Assembly: GCA_937949525.1 (NCBI GenBank)
Contig: CALEDT010000023.1
Location: 1 to 35,136 of the forward strand
Reading direction: 5' to 3'
Origin: an uncultured Burkholderiales bacterium
GTDB taxonomy: Bacteria; Pseudomonadota; Gammaproteobacteria; Burkholderiales; Thiobacillaceae
DNA length: 35,136 nt
The position numbers and the translations under genes were made by a program. How positions within the stretch are numbered: the stretch's first letter is position 1; each line of letters starts with the position of its first letter. Shown piece after piece: positions 25,078 through 34,200 of this stretch. The notes under the pieces are model-generated. The model made no database searches. It worked only from the letters and a program-made list of their open reading frames with translations, and was not told the origin of the DNA.

Positions 25078-25112
25078 CATGATTTGCTTCAGCCTCGGTC
25101 CGCCAACGCCCG

Positions 25113-25898
25113 ATGTCTGCCCCTCGCGCACCGCTCAGCATCACGCTCTCCGTGTGGAAAGCGTTGTTCCTGCGCGAGGCCCTGGCGCGCCTGTTCGGCC
25201 ACCGGGCGGCCTGGTTCTGGCTGCTGCTGGAACCGGCGTTCCACGTCGCCTACCTGATGGTCATCTTCGCGATCATCAGTGTGCGCAGCATCGGCGGCAT
25301 CGACACCGCGGTGTGGCTGATGATCGGGCTGCTGGCGTTCTTCATGTTCCGCCATACCGGCACCCAGGTGATGAACGCGGTCAGCGCCAACAAGGCCCTG
25401 TTCGCCTATCGTCAGGTCAAACCGGTGGATACGGTGCTGGTACGCTCGGCGCTGGAGGGCCTGGTGATGACCTGGGTGACCATGCTGTTCCTGCTCGGCG
25501 CCGGCCTTTACGGCCTCGAGGTCGTTCCCGCCGACCCGCTGGCGGTCATCGAGGCGTTCTTCGCCATGTGGCTGATGGGCATGGGTTTTGGGCTGGTCAC
25601 CTCGGTCGCCAGCGAACTGGTGCCGGAACTGGGCCGGGTGGTCAACCTGATCATGATGCCCTTGTACATGGTTTCCGGCGTCATCGTGCCTCTGGCCATC
25701 GTGCCCCAGCCGTATCGCGACTGGCTGCTGCTCAACCCACTGGCACACGGGCTCGAAGCGGCCCGACTCGGCTTCGCGCCGCACTATCACGCCGTGCCCG
25801 AGCTGAGTCTGGCCTATCTGTACGCATGCGCGCTGGTGACGATCTTCCTGGGCCTGGCCCTGCATCGCCGCTTCGCCATCCGCCTGTCCACGCAATGA
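25113..25898 (+). CDS. kpsM: Capsule ABC transporter permease, KpsM/Wzm-like
   Basis: A 261-residue ABC-2 type permease with about six membrane helices, for example FWLLLEPAFHVAYLMVIFAI and VWLMIGLLAFFMF. The family motif LLLNPLAHGLEAAR precedes the last helix. With the next gene it should form the inner-membrane exporter of a group-2-type capsular polysaccharide carrying a lipid terminus. Length matches KpsM (258). The ATG at 25113 gives MSAPRAPLS; no strong ribosome site is seen. Its stop overlaps the ATPase start (ATGA). Confidence 0.93.
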   Translation: MSAPRAPLSITLSVWKALFLREALARLFGHRAAWFWLLLEPAFHVAYLMVIFAIISVRSIGGIDTAVWLMIGLLAFFMFRHTGTQVMNAVSANKALFAYRQVKPVDTVLVRSALEGLVMTWVTMLFLLGAGLYGLEVVPADPLAVIEAFFAMWLMGMGFGLVTSVASELVPELGRVVNLIMMPLYMVSGVIVPLAIVPQPYRDWLLLNPLAHGLEAARLGFAPHYHAVPELSLAYLYACALVTIFLGLALHRRFAIRLSTQ

Positions 25899-26560
25899 TC
25901 GTCGTCGACAACGTCCACAAGCGTTACCGCACCGACCACGGGCCGGGCCCCTGGGTGCTGCAGGGGGTCAGTTTCACCATCCCGGCCAAGCTCAAGGTCG
26001 GACTGATCGGCGCCAACGGCGCAGGCAAATCGACCTTGCTGCGTCTGATCGGCGGCATCGATCACCCCAACATCGGGCGAGTCGAACGCCATTGCCGCGT
26101 CTCCTGGCCGATGGGATTCGCGGGGGGGCTGCAAGGCTCACTGAGCGGGCGCCACAACGCCAAGTTCGTCTGCCGCATCCATGGTCACGAGCGCGACATC
26201 GCCGAACGTATCGCGGCCATCGAGGCATTCGCCGAACTCGGCGAAGCGTTCGACGAGCCGGTCAAGACCTACTCCACGGGCATGCGCTCACGCTTGCAGT
26301 TCGCCATGTCGCTGGCTTTCGACTTCGACGTCTACATCTCCGACGAGGTCACCGCCGCTGGCGATGCCGCGTTCCGCAAGAAAGCCCTGACCGCATTCAA
26401 GGAACTGGCCGACCGCTCCGGCCTGATCATGGTGTCCCATGACGAGGGCACGTTGAAGAACTTCTGTGCCACGGGCATCTGGATACACGATGGCCAGGCG
26501 GTGTGGTTCGACCGCATCGACGATGCGCTCAAAGCCTACAGGGAAAGCCGAATCACGTGA
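25895..26560 (+). CDS. kpsT: Capsule ABC transporter ATPase, KpsT/Wzt-like
   Basis: A 221-residue ATPase with Walker A GANGAGKST (about 39-47), the modified signature YSTGMRSRL in place of LSGGQ, Walker B DVYISDE and switch His in MVSHDE. This signature form is typical of KpsT-type polysaccharide exporters. There is no C-terminal carbohydrate-binding domain, unlike Wzt of some O-antigens, so the exporter should recognise the lipid or a common element rather than a chain-end sugar. The start is ATG at 25895, overlapping the permease stop; the longer open frame upstream is not used. The stop overlaps the next gene as GTGA. Confidence 0.95.
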   Translation: MIVVDNVHKRYRTDHGPGPWVLQGVSFTIPAKLKVGLIGANGAGKSTLLRLIGGIDHPNIGRVERHCRVSWPMGFAGGLQGSLSGRHNAKFVCRIHGHERDIAERIAAIEAFAELGEAFDEPVKTYSTGMRSRLQFAMSLAFDFDVYISDEVTAAGDAAFRKKALTAFKELADRSGLIMVSHDEGTLKNFCATGIWIHDGQAVWFDRIDDALKAYRESRIT

Positions 26561-27726
26561 TCGAAGAAGTCAGACAGACACGGCCGGCGCGCGCCGCCGC
26601 GCAGGCACTCGGATGGCTGCACAACGCCATGGCGCCGGCCCTGATGCACCGGCGCATCATCCTCGTCGCGCTCATCAGTACGGTGCTGGCGGCGCTGTAC
26701 TGGCTGGGGATCGCCTCGGACCGCTATGTCTCGACCGCACACATCGTGATCCAGCGCACCGACCTGGCCGGCGGGCAGGGCATCGACCTGTCCAATCTGC
26801 TTTCCGGCACTGCTGGCGGCGGTGCACGTGCGGACCAGTTGCTGCTGCGGGATCATCTGCTGTCGGTCGACATGCTGCGCAAGCTGGATGCGGAACTCGA
26901 CCTGCGCGCGCACTACAGCGATCGCCGGCGGGATCCGCTGTCGCGCATGTGGGCGCAGGACAACGCCATCGAATGGTTTCACCGCCACTACCTCGCGCGC
27001 ACCAGTGTCGAACTGGACGAGTACTCCGGCGTGCTGATCATCCGCGCCCAGGCCTACGACGCGCCCACCGCTCAGGCCATCACCGCGCTGCTGGTGCGCG
27101 AAGGCGAACGCTTCATGAACGAGCTGGCCCATGATCTGGCGCGCGACCAGGTGCGCTTCCTCGAAGGCCAGGTCGCGGACATGAATCAGCGCGCCATGCG
27201 GGCCCGGCAGGCGCTACTGGACTTCCAGAACCGCGCCGGCCTGGTGTCGCCGCAAGCCACCGCGGAAAGCCGCGTCGCCCTGGTGGCGCAACTGGAGGCG
27301 CAGCGCGCCGAGCTGCAAACGCAGCGCGCGGCACTGCAGGCCTATCTGGTCGCCGATCACCCCAACATCGTGCAGCTCGACCAGCACATCAACGCGCTGG
27401 ATCGACAAATCGCGCGTGAACAGGCCAGGTTGGCCGCGCCCACCGGTACTGCACTGAACCGCGCGGTGGAAGAGTTCCAGCGCCTCGAAATGGACGCCGC
27501 CTTCGCCCATGAGGTTTATAAGACCGCGCTCACCGCACTGGAGCGCGGTCGCATCGAAGCCACCCGCACCATCAAGAAGATCGCCGTGCTGCAAGCACCG
27601 ACGCTGCCGGAATACCCCATGGAACCGCGCCGCACCTACAACACCGTGGTGTTCATGCTGGTCGCCCTGTTGCTGGCCGGCGTCCTGCACCTGCTGACGG
27701 CCATCGTGCGCGACCACAAGGACTGA
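26557..27726 (+). CDS. kpsE: Capsule export inner-membrane adaptor, KpsE/CtrB/BexC-like (PCP)
   Basis: A 389-residue polysaccharide co-polymerase-type protein. It has one membrane helix near the N terminus (about 32-50, IILVALISTVLAALYWLGI) and one near the C terminus (about 360-382, VVFMLVALLLAGVLHLL), with a large periplasmic part between. The periplasmic part has long predicted coiled coils (about 185-305, with QLEAQRAELQTQRAALQAYL). The PxxP-like segment LPEYPMEPRR precedes the last helix, as in the family. It links the ABC exporter with the outer-membrane channel. No kinase domain is present. The GTG at 26557 overlaps the kpsT stop; the frame is open further upstream but the coupling supports this start. 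Confidence 0.92.
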   Translation: MIEEVRQTRPARAAAQALGWLHNAMAPALMHRRIILVALISTVLAALYWLGIASDRYVSTAHIVIQRTDLAGGQGIDLSNLLSGTAGGGARADQLLLRDHLLSVDMLRKLDAELDLRAHYSDRRRDPLSRMWAQDNAIEWFHRHYLARTSVELDEYSGVLIIRAQAYDAPTAQAITALLVREGERFMNELAHDLARDQVRFLEGQVADMNQRAMRARQALLDFQNRAGLVSPQATAESRVALVAQLEAQRAELQTQRAALQAYLVADHPNIVQLDQHINALDRQIAREQARLAAPTGTALNRAVEEFQRLEMDAAFAHEVYKTALTALERGRIEATRTIKKIAVLQAPTLPEYPMEPRRTYNTVVFMLVALLLAGVLHLLTAIVRDHKD

Positions 27727-27729
27727 TCC

Positions 27730-29484
27730 ATGTCTCCGTTGCCCTTGATCTTCAACCTGCTCTGCCTGCTCGCGCCCATGGCGCTGGCGCAGACCATCCC
27801 GGCCACGCCCGCCACCGCGCTGAATCTGCGCCCATCGCCGTCCATGGCGCAGTCCGGGGCACCCGGCGCCCTCCCGCCGCCAACGTCTGCCGGCACGAGT
27901 ACGCCTGCGGCGCCGGCGGAACACCTCGCACCGGCCCCACAGTCGTTCGATTACCGCACCAACCTGGACAGCGACGTGTTCGGCGCCCATCTGTTCACCG
28001 GCGCCTTCGCACGAGGCGGCGCCACACAGTTCAACCCGGACTACGCCATCGCCATCGGTGACCAGATCCAGGTGCGCCTGTGGGGCGCCTTCGTGTTCGA
28101 TGACACCCTCGTGGTCGATCCCAAGGGCAACGTCTTCCTGCCCCACGTCGGACCGGTGAAGGTGCTGGGCGTGCGCAACCAGGACTTGCAGCGCGTGGTG
28201 GAAGCCGCCGTCGGCAGGTCATTCCGCAGCAACGTGCATAGCTATGCCAGCCTCGCCGCCGCCCAGCCGGTGCGCGTGTTCGTCGCCGGCAACGTGCGCC
28301 GTCCCGGCCTGTATCACGGCACTTCCATGGATAGCCTGCTGCATTACCTGGACCAGGCCGGCGGCATAGACCCGCAACGGGGCAGCTTTCTCGACGTGCA
28401 GGTCAAACGCGGTGAACAGTTGCGTACCAGCGTCAGCCTGTACGACTTCCTGTTGCACGGACGCATGCCGTTGCTGCAACTGGCCGACGGCGACGTCATC
28501 TTCGTGCCGCCGCGCCAGTCCACCGTGCGCGCGGCCGGCCTGGCGGAGAACGCCAAGCGCTTCGAGTTTGCCCGTCAGACCCCGTTCAGCGTCGCCCAAC
28601 TGGTCAAGCTGGCCAAACCGCAGGCGCAGGCCACGCACGTACGCGTGGTGCGCAACACCGGCACCATCCGCAACGTCGAGTACTACGCCATGGCCGAGGC
28701 CGACCAGATCGCATTGTTCAACGGCGACGAAGTCGAGTTCACCGCCGACAAGAAGCCCGGCACCATCACCGTGCGCGTGGAAGGTGAGCATCTCAGCGCG
28801 CAGGAGTATGTCCTTCCGCACGGCGCCAGACTCGGCGACCTCCTGCGGCAGATCCAGTATTCCGCGGATTCCGATGCAGCCAACCTGCAACTGTTCCGCA
28901 TCAGCGTGCGCGAACGCCAGAAACAGATGCTGGCCGCGGCGTTGAAGAACCTGGAGACCAGCGTGCTGACGGCACGCTCGGCCACCAACGAGGAATCGCG
29001 CCTGCGCAAGGACGAGGCCGAGCTGATGCTGCAATGGGTGGAACGCGCCCGCCGCGTGGAACCCAGCGGTCAGGTCATCATCGCGCAAGCGGCCCAGCGC
29101 GACCAACTGCTGCTGGAGAACGGCGACATCGTGCGCGTCCCCAAACGCGACGGCCTGGTGCTGGTGAGCGGCGAAGTGATCTTCCCGAACGCCATCGCCT
29201 TCGATCCCCAACTCGACCTGCGCGATTACATCCGGCGCGCCGGCGGCTACGCCCAGAGCGCGGACACCTCGCGCATCATCGTCGCCCACCGCGACGGCAG
29301 CTTCGAGGAAGCCGGTGGCGGCCGGCGTTTCTTCGGCAACGATGGCCACTCCGTGACCATCCGGCCCGGTGATGAAATCCTGGTGCTGCCCAAGGTACAG
29401 ACCAAGAGCATCGAAGTCACCCGAGGGATCAGTCAGATTCTGTACCAACTCGCCATCGCGGCGAAGGTCATCCTGGATCTGTGA
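27730..29484 (+). CDS. kpsD: Outer-membrane polysaccharide export protein, KpsD/Wza family
   Basis: A 584-residue polysaccharide export protein. A signal peptide is likely (hydrophobic 5-18, cleavage after ALA at 20); there is no lipobox, as in KpsD and unlike Wza. A Pro/Ala/Thr-rich linker follows (about 22-75). The Poly_export domain starts near 105 with YAIAIGDQIQVRLWGAF and continues with VVDPKGNVFLPHVGPVKV. Several SLBB-type segments follow, for example VRVFVAGNVRRPGLYHG and LVLVSGEVIFPNAIAFDP. Length is close to KpsD (558). It starts 3 bp after the kpsE stop. It should form the periplasm-spanning or outer-membrane conduit for the capsule. Confidence 0.93.
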   Translation: MSPLPLIFNLLCLLAPMALAQTIPATPATALNLRPSPSMAQSGAPGALPPPTSAGTSTPAAPAEHLAPAPQSFDYRTNLDSDVFGAHLFTGAFARGGATQFNPDYAIAIGDQIQVRLWGAFVFDDTLVVDPKGNVFLPHVGPVKVLGVRNQDLQRVVEAAVGRSFRSNVHSYASLAAAQPVRVFVAGNVRRPGLYHGTSMDSLLHYLDQAGGIDPQRGSFLDVQVKRGEQLRTSVSLYDFLLHGRMPLLQLADGDVIFVPPRQSTVRAAGLAENAKRFEFARQTPFSVAQLVKLAKPQAQATHVRVVRNTGTIRNVEYYAMAEADQIALFNGDEVEFTADKKPGTITVRVEGEHLSAQEYVLPHGARLGDLLRQIQYSADSDAANLQLFRISVRERQKQMLAAALKNLETSVLTARSATNEESRLRKDEAELMLQWVERARRVEPSGQVIIAQAAQRDQLLLENGDIVRVPKRDGLVLVSGEVIFPNAIAFDPQLDLRDYIRRAGGYAQSADTSRIIVAHRDGSFEEAGGGRRFFGNDGHSVTIRPGDEILVLPKVQTKSIEVTRGISQILYQLAIAAKVILDL

Positions 29485-29592
29485 TGGTCAGATGGCTGCC
29501 ACGCTGATACTGGTGTCATCTGCCAAGCGCGGTGTACCCGGGGCAAACCCGGAGGCGATACTCTCATACCTTGTAGAGCCCTCAACCCAACC

Positions 29593-30687
29593 ATGAGTAA
29601 CCAGGCGACGATGGATACGGAAAACCGGATCAGGCAGGTACAGACGGAGAACGAGCTGCTGCTTGCGCAACTCCACGACGCCCAGGAGGCGCTGGAACGC
29701 CAGGCCCTGATGAACCAGCGCAGTCGCACACACGCCGACACGGTGCTCGAGTCGCTGTCGGGGGCATTGGCTAGCCGCTGCCGGTGTCTGACGTTCATGC
29801 GCCGCCTGACCGACCGGCTGGGCCTGACCATCAACCGGCGCGTGGCTTTCATCGACCAGTCCGGGTGCTTCGACCACGCCTGGTATCTCGCCCGGTATCC
29901 GGATGTCGCGGAGTCCGGCAAGGATCCGGTCGAACACTATCTGCGTCATGGCGCGGCGGAAAAGCGCAACCCCGGTCCGGCTTTCGACACCGCCTGGTAC
30001 CTGGAGCGCTATCCGGATGTTGCGCGTTCCGGCATGAATCCGCTGTATCACTACATCCGGCTGGGTCGAGCCGAAGGCCGGCAACCGGCCCCCGATCAGC
30101 CGCCCGGCGCGGATATCAGCCGTGTCGCATTGGCGCTGCGGGCGTTGACGGCGAAAATCGCCGAACAGGCGCAGCAAATCGAGGCGCTGGAGCGGATGCG
30201 TGACGAGTTGACGGCGTTATCCGACAGCCGGCGGGATCAAATCGATACGCTGCAACAGGCGCTCGCCGCCGAACGCGAACGACTCCAACAGGCGCTGGCC
30301 GATACCGAAGACGAACGCGACGCGGCGCGCGAACAAGCCCAGGAACGGCAAACCACCATCGAGCGGCTCGAACAGGAACGCGCCGAACTCGAACAACAAC
30401 GGTTCGCCGCCCAGACGCAGATCGAAACCCTGATCCAGGCCCGCGACCAGCACGCCGCCCTGGCCGACCAGCGTCAGACCGAAATCGCTGCGCTGACCCA
30501 GATCCGCACCACGCTCGAAGCCGAGCAGGCCGCACTCACCGCGCAACGCGCGCAACTCGAACAGGCGTTGGCGATGGCTAGGCGCGAACGGGACGAACAT
30601 CAGCGGCGCATCGACGAAGAAAGCGCACAGGCGGAACAGCGCCTGGCCGAACTGAAGCGCTGGTTGCTCGACGAGGCGAGGGCATGA
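29593..30687 (+). CDS. YPDV-repeat and coiled-coil protein of the capsule locus
   Basis: A 364-residue protein without signal peptide or membrane helix. Residues 1-60 are a short coiled coil (RQVQTENELLLAQLHDAQEA). Residues about 92-168 hold two repeats of the form FD-x2-WYL-x2-YPDVA-x-SG-x-(D/N)P-x3-HY, ending EKRNP and EGRQP. The rest (about 185-355) is a long Gln/Glu/Arg-rich coiled coil, for example QALAAERERLQQALADTEDE. The same repeat family occurs four times in the 1305-residue glycosyltransferase two genes downstream, so both may assemble together or bind the same ligand. The start ATG at 29593 lacks a clear ribosome site. No enzymatic motif is seen; a scaffold role is a guess. Confidence 0.82.
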   Translation: MSNQATMDTENRIRQVQTENELLLAQLHDAQEALERQALMNQRSRTHADTVLESLSGALASRCRCLTFMRRLTDRLGLTINRRVAFIDQSGCFDHAWYLARYPDVAESGKDPVEHYLRHGAAEKRNPGPAFDTAWYLERYPDVARSGMNPLYHYIRLGRAEGRQPAPDQPPGADISRVALALRALTAKIAEQAQQIEALERMRDELTALSDSRRDQIDTLQQALAAERERLQQALADTEDERDAAREQAQERQTTIERLEQERAELEQQRFAAQTQIETLIQARDQHAALADQRQTEIAALTQIRTTLEAEQAALTAQRAQLEQALAMARRERDEHQRRIDEESAQAEQRLAELKRWLLDEARA

Positions 30688-31214
30688 ACGACCAGCGCAC
30701 CGGGCATGCCGCACCGCACGACCACGACGCCGCCGCGCCGACGGATCGTGAAACCTGCGCTCCCGCGGTGCGGGAAGCTGGGTCGACCGGGGGGCACGCC
30801 GAACCCTCGGCGGACGGGAATTGCATGCTCTACGACGAATCCTTGCTGGATGTCTGCCGCACCCGCTGGCAATTCGGTGATTGGGCGCGACTGGCAGCGA
30901 ACCCGCCAGAGACATTGCTTCACCACCCGGAACGGGCAAAAATTGCGCTTCTCACCGCCGCCGCGCACTTCCAGCTCGGCGAATCGCAACAAGGACACCG
31001 CCAACTGCAGCTCGCCCTCGACTGGGGGGCCAGCCGGCGGCAGGTCATGCAGATGTTGATATCCGGCGCGCACAACAGTCTGGCCGAAGCCAGCCTCGTC
31101 CTGAGGCAGCGCGACCGCGCGCGCGACCATTTCCGCGAGGCGATGCGCACCGGCGGCGTTCCCGGAGACATCGAACTGCTCGCCCAAGCGCGCGAAGCAC
31201 GGCGGACGAAATGA
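30684..31214 (+). CDS. TPR-like small protein of the capsule locus
   Basis: A 176-residue protein overlapping both neighbours by ATGA. The first 45 residues are His/Asp/Ala-rich and probably disordered. The rest is all-helical: WQFGDWARLAANPPETLLHH, HPERAKIALLTAAAHFQLGE and DRARDHFREAMRTGG read like degenerate tetratricopeptide helices. Similar modules occur next to or fused with glycosyltransferases and sulfotransferases in capsule loci, by recollection only. Its conserved position between the coiled-coil protein and the large glycosyltransferase suggests a partner protein. No catalytic motif is seen. Confidence 0.75.
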   Translation: MNDQRTGHAAPHDHDAAAPTDRETCAPAVREAGSTGGHAEPSADGNCMLYDESLLDVCRTRWQFGDWARLAANPPETLLHHPERAKIALLTAAAHFQLGESQQGHRQLQLALDWGASRRQVMQMLISGAHNSLAEASLVLRQRDRARDHFREAMRTGGVPGDIELLAQAREARRTK

Positions 31215-34200
31215 CTACGCACGACATGGTCACCACAACCCAAACCCTGCTCGGCCGCGGTAACGCCGCATTCCGTAGCCAGAACTACGAAGAGGCACTC
31301 TATTGTTATGAACGCGCGCTATGGGATGCGCCGGAAGCGCTCAGGAGCAGCCTGACCTTCAACCGCGGCTTTGCCGAACGGCGACTGCGCGACCAGCATG
31401 GCGCAGCGGCCCAAACCGTGCTGGACCGGATCCAGCACCGGTTGAAACTGGAACAGGAGATCGACACCGTCCGGCCGTTTCTCGACGCCAACTACTACCT
31501 CACCAGCAACCCGGATGTCGCAGCCGCCGGCGTCGACCCGACCCGACACTACTGCGGCACGGGCTGGCGGGAAGGCAGGGACCCGCATCCGGCGTTCTGC
31601 ACGCGCTACTACCTGGAGACCTATCCCGATGTCGAGGCAGCCGGCATCAACCCGTTCTGGCACTACCTGGTGGCAGGCAAAGCGGAAGGCCGGCACGGCC
31701 GTGCCAACGGCGCCGAGAGCACACCGGCCGCCAGCCCACCGATCGCGATACCCCTCGAGAAGCCGGAAGGTCTGGAGGATTACTTCTTCGATCAGATCCG
31801 CTCGAGCGGCCTGTTCGACCCAACCTGGTATATGGAACAGTACGGAAGCCGACACGGCGTGCACGGCAACCCGCTGACGCACTATCTGGAGCATGGGGTC
31901 AGACTGTCCACCAACCCATCCCCCGGGTTCGACACGGCGTATTACTACCGGACCAACCCCGATGTGGCCGGATCCGGTCTGCATCCCTTCCTGCATTACG
32001 TCTGCCAGGGACACAAGGAAGGCCGCAGCGCCAAGCCACCGGCTCAAGCGGACACGCTCGACCGATACGTGACCGAAGACCCGGTATACGTCCCCCGCCT
32101 GGCGCCGGACACCCCGCCGCCGGACCAACCGGTGCGGGTCATCGCGTTCTACCTGCCGCAATTCCACGCCATTCCGGAGAACGACGCCTGGTGGGGCGAG
32201 GGGTTTACCGAATGGACCAACGTCCGCCCGGCCAAGCCGCAGTTTCCAGGCCACTACCAGCCGCACGAACCCGATGACTTTCTGGGGTACTACGACTTGC
32301 GCGACACATCCGTCATGCGCAAGCAAATCGAGCTCGCCCGGCAGTATGGCATCCAGGGCTTCTGCTTTTACGTTTACTGGTTTTCCGGCAAACGCCTGCT
32401 GCAAACCCCGGTCGACAACTACCTGACCGATCCGACCCTCGACCACCCCTTCTGCATCTGCTGGGCCAATGAAAACTGGAGCCGTCGCTGGGACGGCCTG
32501 GACCATGACCTCCTCATGGTCCAAAACTATTCCGACCAGGACGACCTCGCCTTCATCGCGCAGATGGCCAAGTATCTGCGCGACCCGCGTTACATCCGTG
32601 TCGAAGGCAAGCCCCTGCTGGTCGTCTACCGTCCGAACCTGTTCCCATCGATGAAACGGACCGCCCAGCGCTGGCGGGACTGGTGCAGACAGAACGGCCT
32701 GGGCGAACTGTACATCGCCTATGTGCAGTCTTTCGAGACGGTTCCCCCGGAACAGTACGGGCTGGACGCAGCGATCGAATTCCCGCCCAACAACAGCGCG
32801 CCGCCCGATGTCACGCGGCAGATGACCGAGGGCAACCCAGGTTTCTCCGGCAGGATCTACGACTGGCGCGTGTTCATCCAGCGCAGCGAGCACTACGCGC
32901 CGCCCGCCTATCCCCTCTATCGTGGCGCCTGCCCGTCCTGGGACAACACCGCCCGCAAGAAAGAACGCGCAGGTATATTCGTGAACTCCAGCCCGATGCT
33001 GTTCCAGCGCTGGCTGGTCAACGCCTTCCGGGACACCGTCGAAAGGATCGACGAACCCGACAAGCGGCTGGTATTCATCAATGCCTGGAACGAATGGGCC
33101 GAAGGCACGCATCTGGAGCCGGATCGACGCCATGGTTATGCATGGCTTCAAGCCGTGCGCAATGCCCATCAGATGGTGCTGCAGCGACCATCCCGCGTCC
33201 TCCTGGTCAGCCACGATGCCCATCCCCACGGCGCTCAGATCCTCTGCCTGAATTTCGCCCGCCATTTCAAGCAGCAGTTCCGATACGAGGTCGATCTCAT
33301 CGTTCTGGGCGAAGGCCGTCTGATCCCGAAGTATCGGCAATACGCCGATGTCCATCAGGTGAATCTGGCCCAGACCGAACAGTCCTCGCTGGATGCGCTT
33401 CTGACCGCACTGCGCAAGAAGGGCAGCGCCGTCGCCATCGTCAACACCACCGTTTCCGGCCCCTTGGTGCCGCACCTCAAGCGTCATGGCTTTGCCGTGG
33501 TGTCGCTGGTGCATGAAATGCCGGGCATCCTCACCGCCTATGGGTTGCAGCACCACGCCCTCCAGATCGCCAGCCACGCCGACGCAGTGGTGTTCCCAGC
33601 GCAGCAGGTGCAGGTGGGCTTCGAAACATTCATCGGCCACCCCCTGAACCAGGCCGTCATCCGGCCCCAGGGTCTCTATCTGCGCAGCCCGCTCCGTCAG
33701 GGCGCCGACAAAGCCGCCGTTCAGGCCGAAATCCGCCGGCAACTCGGGCTGCCGGACCGCGCCCGGATCATCCTGTGCGCCGGTTATGCCGACCGCCGCA
33801 AGGGCTTCGACCTGTTCGTCCGCGCCTGCATCCCGGTGATGCAACGTCTGCCGGACACCCATGCCCTGTGGGTAGGCCATCTGGACCAGGCATTCGTCGA
33901 CCAATCCCTGAGCGCCGCGACCGCTGCGGGACTGGCGGGGCGTTTCCTGTTCACCGGCCTGGTCGACCAACCGGAACCATACTTCCTCGCGGCCGACGTC
34001 TATGCCCTCACCTCCCGCGAGGATCCGTTCCCTTCCGTGGTCATGGAAGCCCTCGATGCGCTGACGCCGGTGGTGGCCTTCAAGGACTGCGGCGGCTTCG
34101 AGAACCTCTTGAGTCGGGATTGCGGTGTCCTCGTGCCCAAAGAAGATACTGCCGCTTTCGCCGCCGCCTTGACCGATCTGCTGGAAAACCGGGAACGAGC

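Noticed and set aside
24989-25894. Long N-terminal extension of the KpsT frame through the permease gene
   Set aside because: The upstream translation is Arg/Pro/Gly-rich shadow of the permease; the ATG at 25895 overlapping the permease stop gives the normal KpsT N terminus.
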